Part shown: piece by piece, positions 1-7,014 of the stretch
Position numbering within the stretch: position 1 is the stretch's first letter
Layout: every line of letters starts with the position of its first letter
Assembly: GCA_027019685.1 (NCBI GenBank)
Contig: JALUWH010000135.1
Location: 1 to 12,648, forward strand
Source of the DNA: Ghiorsea sp.
Lineage (GTDB): Bacteria > Pseudomonadota > Zetaproteobacteria > Mariprofundales > Mariprofundaceae
Direction of reading: 5' to 3'
DNA length: 12,648 nt
Program-made: the position numbers and the translations under genes
The notes under the pieces: generated by a model
What the model was told of the DNA's origin: nothing
Database searches by the model: none
Seen by the model: the letters and a program-made list of their open reading frames with translations, nothing else

Positions 1-380
1 ATAGATACATTCATTGCAGGTGCTAACAACACAGGTTTTTCATTTGCCTGCATGAGCGTGGTTAACAAGTCATCGGCAATGCCATGTGTTATTTTTGCTA
101 AAAGGTTGCCGGTCACAGGTGCTAGCACCACAGCATCAGCCCAGCGTACCAATTGAATATGCCCCATGCCATGTTGTTCGGTTAAATCAAATAAGCTGGT
201 GTGCACTTTATTGCCCGACAAGGCTTCAAAGGTAAGCGGTGTGACAAACTCTATCGCAGACTTGGTCATCACCACCTGAACATCAGCCCCTTGTTTCATC
301 AGCAAACGCATCAACTCCACAGCGCGGTACACAGCAATGCCACCACCCACACCTAGCAAGATACGTTTGCCTTGTAACAT
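1..380 (-). CDS. coaBC: Phosphopantothenoylcysteine decarboxylase / phosphopantothenate-cysteine ligase, N-terminal part (cut by window edge)
   Basis: Bifunctional cytoplasmic enzyme of coenzyme A synthesis. The N-terminal CoaC half is an FMN flavoprotein that decarboxylates phosphopantothenoylcysteine; the CoaB ligase half lies outside the window. About 126 residues are visible. They begin with a Rossmann-like strand and GVGGGIAVYR (residues 10-19; the family usually has GxSGGIAAYK). GHI follows with the expected catalytic His at residue 74, then WADAVVLAPVTGN, the GIADDLLTT segment and PAMN at 121-124, all hallmarks of CoaC. The ATG at 380 lies only 3 bases after the bcp stop codon and has no clear Shine-Dalgarno of its own, so translation is probably coupled to bcp. 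The identification is firm; completeness of the ligase half cannot be judged. Confidence 0.93.
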   Translation of the reverse strand, partial: MLQGKRILLGVGGGIAVYRAVELMRLLMKQGADVQVVMTKSAIEFVTPLTFEALSGNKVHTSLFDLTEQHGMGHIQLVRWADAVVLAPVTGNLLAKITHGIADDLLTTLMQANEKPVLLAPAMNVS

Positions 381-383
381 AGG

Positions 384-866
384 TTAAGCCTGCAACTCTT
401 TTAAACGCGCAAGCACAGTTGCCACATGGTCTTTAACCCGAACTTTGCGCCAAGCTTCAACCACCACGCCCTCAGGGTTGATGATAAATGTTGAGCGCTC
501 TACACCCATATATTTTTTGCCATAATTCATCTTTTCTTGAATCACATCAAAAGCTTTGCAAAAAGCTTCATCAGGGTCAGAAATCAAAGGGAAATTAAAA
601 TCATATTTTTCAGTGAAATTTGCATGTGATTTCAGCGAATCACGGCTCACACCCACAATCTCGGTATCTGCCGCGCTAAAGTCAGGTTTGGCATCGCGAA
701 ACTCGCATGATTCCGTGGTGCAGCCTGATGTATTATCTTTAGGATAAAAATAAACAATCACCCATTTACCCAACTTGTCCGCCAATTTGAACTTGGCTTC
801 AGGGTAAATATCCACTTCCAAATCAAGCGGTGCTTTATCCCCTACATTCAATGTGTAATCAGTCAT
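384..866 (-). CDS. bcp: Thioredoxin-dependent peroxiredoxin, Bcp/PrxQ type
   Basis: Cytoplasmic thiol peroxidase that reduces hydrogen peroxide and organic hydroperoxides and is recycled by thioredoxin. The 160 residues match the usual Bcp length of about 155. An AhpC/TSA thioredoxin fold spans the protein. YFYPKDNTSGCTTESC holds the peroxidatic Cys49, with a resolving Cys54 five residues later, the atypical two-cysteine arrangement of the BCP/PrxQ class. VERSTFIINPEG carries the conserved Arg near residue 124 that stabilises the active-site thiolate. The start is supported by a good Shine-Dalgarno, AGAGGTG, just upstream. It is divergent from ispH across 64 bases and is followed 3 bases later by coaBC, so the two minus-strand genes are probably cotranscribed. 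Nothing appears damaged. Confidence 0.96.
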   Translation of the reverse strand: MTDYTLNVGDKAPLDLEVDIYPEAKFKLADKLGKWVIVYFYPKDNTSGCTTESCEFRDAKPDFSAADTEIVGVSRDSLKSHANFTEKYDFNFPLISDPDEAFCKAFDVIQEKMNYGKKYMGVERSTFIINPEGVVVEAWRKVRVKDHVATVLARLKELQA

Positions 867-869
867 TAT

Positions 870-898
870 TTCACCTCTATGTACTTTTTGCGTACACT
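870..898 (+). promoter_or_regulatory. Candidate sigma70-type promoter for ispH
   Basis: TTCACC (870-875) and TACACT (893-898) are each 4/6 matches to the -35 and -10 consensus and are separated by exactly 17 bases. A start near 905 would leave a leader of about 25 bases containing AAGGAC (918-923), a good Shine-Dalgarno 7 bases before the ispH ATG. Matches of this quality are common by chance; the position between two divergent genes is the main support. Confidence 0.35.
880..896. promoter_or_regulatory. Short inverted repeat in the bcp/ispH divergent region
   Basis: TGTAC (880-884) and GTACA (892-896) form perfect 5-base arms around a 7-base spacer. The repeat overlaps the -10 of the candidate ispH promoter and lies just before the bcp Shine-Dalgarno on the other strand, where a bound protein could affect both genes. 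The arms are short, so this is only a candidate operator, and no regulator is identified for it in the window. Confidence 0.3.
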
Positions 899-930
899 AT
901 GCGCCAAACCGTAACCCAAGGACACACAAA

Positions 931-1887
931 ATGCAGCAACAGACCATCAAAATTCAACCCAAATCACTATTTTTAGCCCAGCCACGTGGTTTTTGTGCTG
1001 GTGTTGAGCGTGCGATTGAGATTGTAGAACGCTCTATTGAAGTCTTTGGTGCCCCCGTTTATGTACGCCATGAAATTGTACATAATAAACATGTAGTTGA
1101 AGACTTAAAAACTAAAGGTGCGATATTTATCAATGAAGTTGACGATGCACCTGATGGAGCGGTGCTTATCTTTTCTGCGCATGGTGTAAGCAAAAAAGTA
1201 CAAGAAGAGGGTAAACAACGTGGGCTTCGCGTCATGGATGCAACATGCCCGCTGGTCACTAAAGTACACCTAGAACTCCTTCGTCACTATGCCAATGGTG
1301 ACCAAATTATATTGATTGGTCATGAAGGGCACCCGGAAGTAGAAGGTACTATGGGACAAGCACCAGAAGGGGCTGTATTGCTCGTATCAGAGCCTGAAGA
1401 TGTAGCAACTTTGCAAGTAAACGATGAAAATAAACTCGCTTTTGTCACCCAAACCACACTAAGCGTAGATGATACCAAAGATGTGATAGCAGCCTTGCAA
1501 ACCCGATTCCCCAATATCCAAGCACCCAAAAAAGAAGACATTTGTTATGCTACCAGCAACCGACAAATGGCAGTCAAAGACTTGGCAAAAGTATCCGATG
1601 TGATTTTGGTGGTGGGTTCGCCCAACTCATCCAATAGCAATCGTTTAAGAGAAGTCGCCGAAAAAGAAGGATGTAATGCATATTTAATTGAAAATGCACA
1701 AGCCATCACAGCAGCCATGCTTGAAGGCAAAGAAAATATTGGTGTCACAGCAGGTGCATCTGCGCCTGAAGTATTGATCGAAGAAGTCGTCCATCTATTA
1801 TCGCAACATGATAAAAATATCGTCACCACACGCGAGACCGTAGAAGAAAATGTGCATTTCAGTATTCCCAAGGAGTTAAAAGCATGA
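931..1887 (+). CDS. ispH: 4-hydroxy-3-methylbut-2-enyl diphosphate reductase
   Basis: Last enzyme of the methylerythritol phosphate pathway. It converts HMBPP to isopentenyl and dimethylallyl diphosphate using a [4Fe-4S] cluster in the cytoplasm. The 318 residues match the family (E. coli 316). The three cluster ligands are visible: Cys22 in PRGFCAGVERA, Cys106 in DATCPLVTKVH and Cys205 in DICYATSNRQ. The substrate-binding His51 (EIVHNKHVV) and His84 (SAHGVS), the catalytic Glu136 in GHEGHPEVEGTMGQ and the NSSNSNRL phosphate-binding segment are all present. AAGGAC lies 7 bases before the ATG and supports the start. The stop overlaps the next gene's start (ATGA, 4 bases), giving a two-gene unit with an iron-sulfur carrier. 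Intact and typical. Confidence 0.98.
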   Translation: MQQQTIKIQPKSLFLAQPRGFCAGVERAIEIVERSIEVFGAPVYVRHEIVHNKHVVEDLKTKGAIFINEVDDAPDGAVLIFSAHGVSKKVQEEGKQRGLRVMDATCPLVTKVHLELLRHYANGDQIILIGHEGHPEVEGTMGQAPEGAVLLVSEPEDVATLQVNDENKLAFVTQTTLSVDDTKDVIAALQTRFPNIQAPKKEDICYATSNRQMAVKDLAKVSDVILVVGSPNSSNSNRLREVAEKEGCNAYLIENAQAITAAMLEGKENIGVTAGASAPEVLIEEVVHLLSQHDKNIVTTRETVEENVHFSIPKELKA

Positions 1888-2216
1888 AACAAGCCGAGAT
1901 TAACTTAACCCCCGCTGCTATTGCCCAGTTTGCCAAGAAATTAAAAGAAGCCAACAAACAAGCTGTGCGCCTATCTTTGCGCGAGGCTGGCTGCTCAGGC
2001 TTGGAATATGTGCTCGACTTTGAAGATAAAGCAGAAACAGGCGATTTAGCCGCAGAATTTGATGGTTTAACCATCTATATTGCCGAACAATTTTATGATG
2101 ATGCCATCAAAGGTTTAGAAATTGATTATCAAGAAGATATGCTTTCTTCATCATTTGTCTTCAACAACCCCAACAAAAAAGGTGAATGCGGCTGCGGTAA
2201 ATCTTTTACTGCTTAG
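1884..2216 (+). CDS. A-type iron-sulfur cluster carrier (IscA/ErpA/SufA family)
   Basis: Small cytoplasmic carrier that receives Fe-S clusters from a scaffold and hands them to client apoproteins. The 110 residues carry the invariant cysteines Cys37 (EAGCSGLEY), Cys102 and Cys104 (GECGCGKSF), with the usual 64 residues between the first and second, and the NPN motif just before the CGCG tail. The middle segment (IYIAEQFYDDAIKGLEIDY) departs from the common VVVDxxSxxYLxG pattern, so I cannot choose between IscA, ErpA and SufA and give no symbol. The ATG overlaps the ispH stop by 4 bases, indicating translational coupling. In E. coli, ErpA is essential because IspG and IspH need it, so a role in loading IspH is a reasonable inference. 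Confidence 0.93.
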   Translation: MKQAEINLTPAAIAQFAKKLKEANKQAVRLSLREAGCSGLEYVLDFEDKAETGDLAAEFDGLTIYIAEQFYDDAIKGLEIDYQEDMLSSSFVFNNPNKKGECGCGKSFTA

Positions 2217-2223
2217 AGACTGA

Positions 2224-2976
2224 TTAGGGTGCTTCTTCAAAAATGAATTTGTAACTTTCAACATGAAGTTTATTTTCTTTAATCGATAATTGAAATTTTA
2301 TCATTCCCGTAGGGCAACAATTAGGGTCTGTACTCTTAGCTATAGATTGCTCCCAAGTCAGGTTATCAAAGTTTATAGCGCGACTCTTATGCTGCCTGTA
2401 TGATTTAGGCATTTTATCATATACTTCAGCCCATGATTCATCTTTTTCTAATGCCAACCAAGAGCCATTAACCTGAATATAATGTTCTCCATAACACCCG
2501 CCCGTTCCATCTAGACACATTTTAACTGTAAGCACCGTATTATCACCGACCAAGTATATTTCTACGCTGTCAACAAAGGACATACCCGCTGATGTCTCTG
2601 AGAACTTATGCCATATTACTGACTTTCCTCCACTCTCACTAAGCTCAAAAACATATGAATCCGACCCTTTGCACATATATATGTTTGGTTTACTATCTTT
2701 AGGGGTCGACCAATCAAAATCAACAGACCTTTCGTATTGTCCAAACACAATCTCCTTTCCATTAATGCGCCCAAGTTCCTCTACCATAGACGCAGAACAC
2801 GTTTCTTTCATAATTTTCCCTGTATACCCACAACTATACTTACCCCTCTCTGGGCACTGATATAAATTCTCCAACTCATCTTCAGCTACCAACTGCTGTG
2901 CTTCATCCGCAAAAGCAGATGACCAACAGGTGAAAAGTAATCCAATCCCAATTATAATAGCATACTTATAATGCAT
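2224..2976 (-). CDS. Secreted cysteine-rich protein of unknown function
   Basis: I do not recognise a named family for this 250-residue protein. It begins with a Sec signal peptide: HYK, a hydrophobic core from about residue 6 to 18, and a probable signal peptidase I site after AFA (residue 23). Cys17 sits in LFTC, which is not a good lipobox, so a lipoprotein is unlikely. The mature part has eight cysteines (41, 49, 60, 102, 154, 161, 220, 221), an even number that fits disulfide bonding in the periplasm or outside. DPNCCPTG (217-224), followed by alternating hydrophobic residues, resembles the DxxCCPSG segment of some secreted proteins of the LppP/LprE kind; this is only a motif likeness. 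The start has an excellent Shine-Dalgarno, GGGAGGTGA, within the 14 bases after the upstream stop, so it is the last gene of the tetR-aas unit. G+C is about 36% over 2221-2520 by hand count, against about 45% over 3001-3300. Confidence 0.8.
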   Translation of the reverse strand: MHYKYAIIIGIGLLFTCWSSAFADEAQQLVAEDELENLYQCPERGKYSCGYTGKIMKETCSASMVEELGRINGKEIVFGQYERSVDFDWSTPKDSKPNIYMCKGSDSYVFELSESGGKSVIWHKFSETSAGMSFVDSVEIYLVGDNTVLTVKMCLDGTGGCYGEHYIQVNGSWLALEKDESWAEVYDKMPKSYRQHKSRAINFDNLTWEQSIAKSTDPNCCPTGMIKFQLSIKENKLHVESYKFIFEEAP

Positions 2977-2990
2977 AACTCACCTCCCTT

Positions 2991-5828
2991 TTAAAACGAA
3001 CTCCCCAGCCTAAAGTACGCTTGATTGCCACCTATCACATCATCCAAACCTTTGGCATAACCCAACTGCATACGAACACGTAAACTATAAAACACCACCA
3101 TATCCCCACCCAACTCGGCACCTATGCCTGTATAGGTTTTGGCTGTATTAAGGTCATTGTCCACGCGGGCTGTGTCGACAAATACTTGCCCAAACAAGCT
3201 ATCTATACCTATGGGTGGAGCCATCAAACCTTTTTCAATTCTAGTTATCGGAAAACGATATTCAGCCGATGTGAGCAACATATTCTGACCTGACAGTGCA
3301 GCATCAGCATAACCTCTTAAACTATATTGCCGTTGATTGAATGATGCGCTGGCAGGTAGTGGGTCTAACAAGTTGGGAATGATGTTGATATTGTTGTTCC
3401 CTCCCACCGAAAACGGACGTGATGCAGCATCACCAAACCCTGCATCCAAACGCAAGGCTAACACCTGCTCACCACCCAAATCATTAAACTGCCGCCCAGA
3501 CAACATCAACATATTACCTGTATAAGTACCGCCCAAACCTTTGCCTGATTCAACAAGCATGGACAACACATAGCCTGTCGATGCGCTGCTAATACCACGC
3601 GGATAAGTTAAGCGCGTATCATACACCAAAGCAGCTCCCAACAATGTATCCTGAAAGTCCGTATTCAGTGCTGTATATTGTGGCGCAAGCCAAGATAACG
3701 ATTGGGATACATGATTAAGCGCAAGGTGAGCTGTCCACCGCGATTGCTGCTTCAACCATGGGAAAATCAATTCACCATCTAATCGCTGGTTTTCAGTCAA
3801 TGCAATGAGATTATTTTGATTATCAAAGCTGGGAAGCTGCATTTTTTCGGTATGTAGTTTCAACAAGGGATACCAACCATCATAAATATAGTCCAAGTTG
3901 AACACAGGTGATGATACCAACGATTGGTAACCTGCATACAAACTATAATTATGCCGATTCAACACATCTGAACCAAAAATAAATGCGCCTAATTCTACCC
4001 CTTGACTGGTCAACGCAAAATTTGGCAACCATGATGTTGGCAGCGCACTATCCCATGCTGAATAAGGCACAGGATTGCTAATGCTGATGTTATGCTCGGG
4101 GAATTGTGGGTAGGGGAATGCTGTTGTTTGCTTGCTTGAGACAACAGATTGATGTTGAGGCTCATGAAGTTGATACACATCAAAACCTTGCGCATGGTAA
4201 TCAACACTTAACAACTGCCCTTGCCTATTTATAAATGGTGAAAAAGCACCACCCAATACTTGTGTCAGTTGTGTAGTGTTACCTGAAACGTCGTGTTTAA
4301 AAATATTATATACACCATCATGTTCAGCGGCATACACCATATCAAGGCTATCACCAACAAAACGCGCATCGGTTTCCACCAACATATCATGGGTAATCTT
4401 CGACCAAGCCTTATGCTTCAAATCAAAGGTTTCAACATTCCAACCTGAACCTTTACGCCAAACCGTAGATAACAACAGTCGACCATCTGCCGACCAATCC
4501 AAACCTGATAATGTTTCATCATCTTTACCCTGCCACAACACTTTGAGAAGTTTCCCCTTAGTATCAAGCAGGTGAATGGCATGTTGCCCTCGGTAGTTTT
4601 TCACGGCTGCAATTTGCGAACCATCTGGAGACCACGTAGCAAAGATATAACGCCCACAGTGGGTCAGTTGTTCACTCACGCCATTGGCATCAATTCTATA
4701 TATATCATAATAACGATTGGCATTATCACATATATCAGGTTGCGTCATCAATAGCCCTGATTGTTCATGCCAATCTAATCTAGCCCCAGCATTAAGTTCC
4801 AGCAATGTGGTGGTTTCACCTTGATAAATTTGCTTGAGTTTCGCCCCATTGGCTAAGTTATCACTGACATAAAAGATACGTCCATCATCAGCTTGCAGCA
4901 CCGATGACTTAAAATCACCTGTTTGTGATAAACGCTTACCTTCATGTAAACCTTGTTGCTTGATGCGTACAATCTGCGGCTGGAACTTGGCATTCACATA
5001 AACTTCAAACTCAGCCCAAATCGCCGTCATATCCTTGCCCAATACTTCTTCATACAAATCATTGATAGCAAATGGCAGCCAATGATCTGAATAGGCTTCT
5101 ACAATCTTAGGCAAAGTGTCTACACCATAAGTATCTGCAATAAACTGATAAAAATACACCCCATACAAATAACGACTGGTCGCCAAGGGCCAAAGGGTAT
5201 TGAGTTGATTGATTTGCTTCACAGGCTTGATGCCTGCATCCACTTCCATGCGCATCATCATTTGAAAATATGTGCTTTGTCCGCGCCCAATACCCAGCTT
5301 TTTATCCGTTTCATAATACGTCGCCAAACCTTCATGCATCCAAGCAGGCATAAATACATTGGGAAATGCCAAAAACATGCGCCCGAAGACGTTGCGGATA
5401 TTCTCAGGCCCCCCTCGTGCTTTGTCCAAATGCAAGGTGTGTACAAATTCATGTAAAATTAGTGTTTCCAGCCAGCCTGCATGGTCTTCCAAGCTGTTCA
5501 CATGATTGGGGCGACTAACAAACAAAGTAATTCGGTTGGATGGAATTGGCATGGCAAAACCATTGCTAGCATCCATTTCATCGCTTAACACAATCTCAGT
5601 TTTTTCTTGTGGATACCAGTTCAATATAGGGGTTAAACGGGCATACACAGACTCCGCAATTTGCAACGAACGATTCGCCAATGCTTGCTCACCTGCATAG
5701 AAGTGAATGCGGAAATGCGCACTTTCTTGGGTTTTCCAATCAAGGTTAGGGGCATGGTTAATGCCTGCATAAGCCCAGGAAGCACTACAAACCCACAACA
5801 CCACAATATACAATAAGCAACGCATCAT
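2991..5828 (-). CDS. Outer-membrane protein with gluzincin metalloprotease domain, TolB-like propeller and Omp85-like barrel
   Basis: Large exported protein of 945 residues with three parts. A Sec signal (MMRCLLYIVVLWVCSASWAYA) leads into a peptidase domain (about 30-290) with HEFVH at 126-130 and AWMHEGLA, whose Glu166 is the expected third zinc ligand, as in MA-clan gluzincins. A beta-propeller of TolB/WD40-like repeats follows (about 305-545), with SPDGSQIA at 400-407 and SADGR at 446-450. The last 330 residues are amphipathic strands with SVGGNNNINI, QYSLRGYADAAL and a C-terminal Phe, as in Omp85/D15-type barrels. The frame is open to 5882, but that longer start lacks a signal peptide at its N terminus and overlaps lplT by 29 bases. 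AAGGGG (5833-5838) favours 5828 or the adjacent ATG at 5825. All zinc ligands are present, so it is probably an active protease. Substrate and the side of the membrane it faces are unknown. Confidence 0.85.
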   Translation of the reverse strand: MMRCLLYIVVLWVCSASWAYAGINHAPNLDWKTQESAHFRIHFYAGEQALANRSLQIAESVYARLTPILNWYPQEKTEIVLSDEMDASNGFAMPIPSNRITLFVSRPNHVNSLEDHAGWLETLILHEFVHTLHLDKARGGPENIRNVFGRMFLAFPNVFMPAWMHEGLATYYETDKKLGIGRGQSTYFQMMMRMEVDAGIKPVKQINQLNTLWPLATSRYLYGVYFYQFIADTYGVDTLPKIVEAYSDHWLPFAINDLYEEVLGKDMTAIWAEFEVYVNAKFQPQIVRIKQQGLHEGKRLSQTGDFKSSVLQADDGRIFYVSDNLANGAKLKQIYQGETTTLLELNAGARLDWHEQSGLLMTQPDICDNANRYYDIYRIDANGVSEQLTHCGRYIFATWSPDGSQIAAVKNYRGQHAIHLLDTKGKLLKVLWQGKDDETLSGLDWSADGRLLLSTVWRKGSGWNVETFDLKHKAWSKITHDMLVETDARFVGDSLDMVYAAEHDGVYNIFKHDVSGNTTQLTQVLGGAFSPFINRQGQLLSVDYHAQGFDVYQLHEPQHQSVVSSKQTTAFPYPQFPEHNISISNPVPYSAWDSALPTSWLPNFALTSQGVELGAFIFGSDVLNRHNYSLYAGYQSLVSSPVFNLDYIYDGWYPLLKLHTEKMQLPSFDNQNNLIALTENQRLDGELIFPWLKQQSRWTAHLALNHVSQSLSWLAPQYTALNTDFQDTLLGAALVYDTRLTYPRGISSASTGYVLSMLVESGKGLGGTYTGNMLMLSGRQFNDLGGEQVLALRLDAGFGDAASRPFSVGGNNNINIIPNLLDPLPASASFNQRQYSLRGYADAALSGQNMLLTSAEYRFPITRIEKGLMAPPIGIDSLFGQVFVDTARVDNDLNTAKTYTGIGAELGGDMVVFYSLRVRMQLGYAKGLDDVIGGNQAYFRLGSSF

Positions 5829-5832
5829 CTTA

Positions 5833-5844
5833 CCCCTTCCCCTT
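5833..5844 (-). promoter_or_regulatory. Ribosome binding site that decides the start of the outer-membrane protease gene
   Basis: Read on the minus strand, two purine-rich AAGGGG copies stand directly before a double ATG. The nearer copy is 4 bases from the ATG at 5828 and 7 bases from the one at 5825. It lies between the lplT stop (5854) and the signal-peptide start, so it argues for the shorter protein rather than the start at 5882. The spacing slightly favours the second ATG. Confidence 0.7.
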
Positions 5845-5853
5845 GGTTCAACC

Positions 5854-7014
5854 TTATGTGTTTTCAGGCAACTTTGCCGCAATGATGGTGGTCACCAACA
5901 AAATAAAGCCACCCAACACCATCATGGATGTGGTTGCAGCCACCCCCATACTCACGGCAAAAGTATACATAGTCGTTGCTGTCAACATTGATGCATTTTC
6001 AAAAAAGTGTTGCACCGCAACTGCATGCCCACTACCCACCGACTTATGCCCAATATCTTGCAATACTGCATTCACAGGCACAACAAACAAACCACCACAC
6101 AAACCTGCAACAAACAACAGCGCTCGTGCTACGTTGACATCATCCACCAACATCAAAGCCAAAATACTCAAGCCCAAGGCATAAGCTGCAAAACGCACGC
6201 GCTTTAAGTGATGCATGGGTATCAAGCGTGGTGCTAACAATGCACCACAAGCAATACCCAAAGCAATAAACAATGACAATAAGGAAATATCTTCAGTAGT
6301 GGACAATAACAACACCACTGGTGCCCAAGCAATAATAATCAGCCGCAACGATACTGCAGATGCCCAAAATAAACTCACACCCAACGTTGAAAAGCGCGCT
6401 CTAGGGTTGGAAAGCAAAGTAACGACTGTTGCCTTGAAACTACCCAGCGCACCTTTAGCTTCTTTTTGATGTGCAGCAGGAAGTTTGGACATCAATAACG
6501 CCACCACCGCCGAAACGGCATATAAACTCAACACAAAAAGTAGTGCAATATGGATAGAATAATCAGCAACCTTGGCACCAACCACTGTACCCACCAGAAT
6601 GGCAACAATGGTGCTACCTTCCACCCAACCATTGCCCTTCATAAGGTCTTCCTCATTGTCCACAAGCTCAGGTAGAATACCATACTTTGCAGGGCTATAG
6701 GTTGCAGCTCCTATACCAACAACAGCATAAGCAATTAAAGGCTCCATACCCAACAGCAAGAGCAATGCACCCACACCTTTAATAATATTGGCTAACATCA
6801 ACACTTTGGGCTTGGAATGGGTATCCGCAAATGTACCCACCCAAGGCGCTAACACCACAAATGCCACCAAAAAACAGCCTTGAAGTGCTGGCACATACCA
6901 ATCACCTTGTAATGCGCCTTGCATCACCATGGCAACAGCCACAAACAACATAGCATTGTCTCCCATGGCAGTTAAAAACTGAGCGGCTAACAGTTTACGA
7001 ATATCTTTATTCAT
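5854..7014 (-). CDS. lplT: Lysophospholipid transporter LplT, major facilitator superfamily
   Basis: Inner-membrane flippase that moves lysophospholipids such as lysophosphatidylethanolamine from the outer to the inner leaflet, where Aas re-acylates them. The 386 residues (E. coli 397) form about twelve hydrophobic segments. The LplT-specific AQFLTAMGDNAMLF (11-24), the FADTHSK loop after the second helix, YSPAKYGILPEL (106-117), STIVAILVGTVVG and the C-terminal half sequence FVVPVNAVLQ with SVGSGHAVAVQ closely follow E. coli LplT. I chose the ATG at 7014 because it matches the family N terminus; the frame is open to 7119, but that extra sequence lies inside aas and looks like its shadow. It overlaps the aas stop by 8 bases (ATGAATAA), so the two are coupled. 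In E. coli the order is lplT then aas; here it is reversed. Confidence 0.94.
   Translation of the reverse strand: MNKDIRKLLAAQFLTAMGDNAMLFVAVAMVMQGALQGDWYVPALQGCFLVAFVVLAPWVGTFADTHSKPKVLMLANIIKGVGALLLLLGMEPLIAYAVVGIGAATYSPAKYGILPELVDNEEDLMKGNGWVEGSTIVAILVGTVVGAKVADYSIHIALLFVLSLYAVSAVVALLMSKLPAAHQKEAKGALGSFKATVVTLLSNPRARFSTLGVSLFWASAVSLRLIIIAWAPVVLLLSTTEDISLLSLFIALGIACGALLAPRLIPMHHLKRVRFAAYALGLSILALMLVDDVNVARALLFVAGLCGGLFVVPVNAVLQDIGHKSVGSGHAVAVQHFFENASMLTATTMYTFAVSMGVAATTSMMVLGGFILLVTTIIAAKLPENT

Noticed and set aside
867..930. A defined bcp promoter on the minus strand
   Set aside because: The best -10-like hexamers have no acceptable -35 at 16-18 bases, or lie too close to the Shine-Dalgarno, so I give no coordinates.
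5829..5882. Upstream start of the outer-membrane protease (18 extra residues)
   Set aside because: The extension is charged, pushes the signal peptide inward and overlaps lplT, while AAGGGG directly precedes the double ATG at 5828/5825.
5843..6469. Plus-strand open frames opposite lplT, and similar open frames opposite pheT, aas and ispH
   Set aside because: Their products are low-complexity (rich in Thr, Asn, Ala, Ser and His) and mirror the codons of well-identified genes on the other strand; none has a credible ribosome site or family motif.
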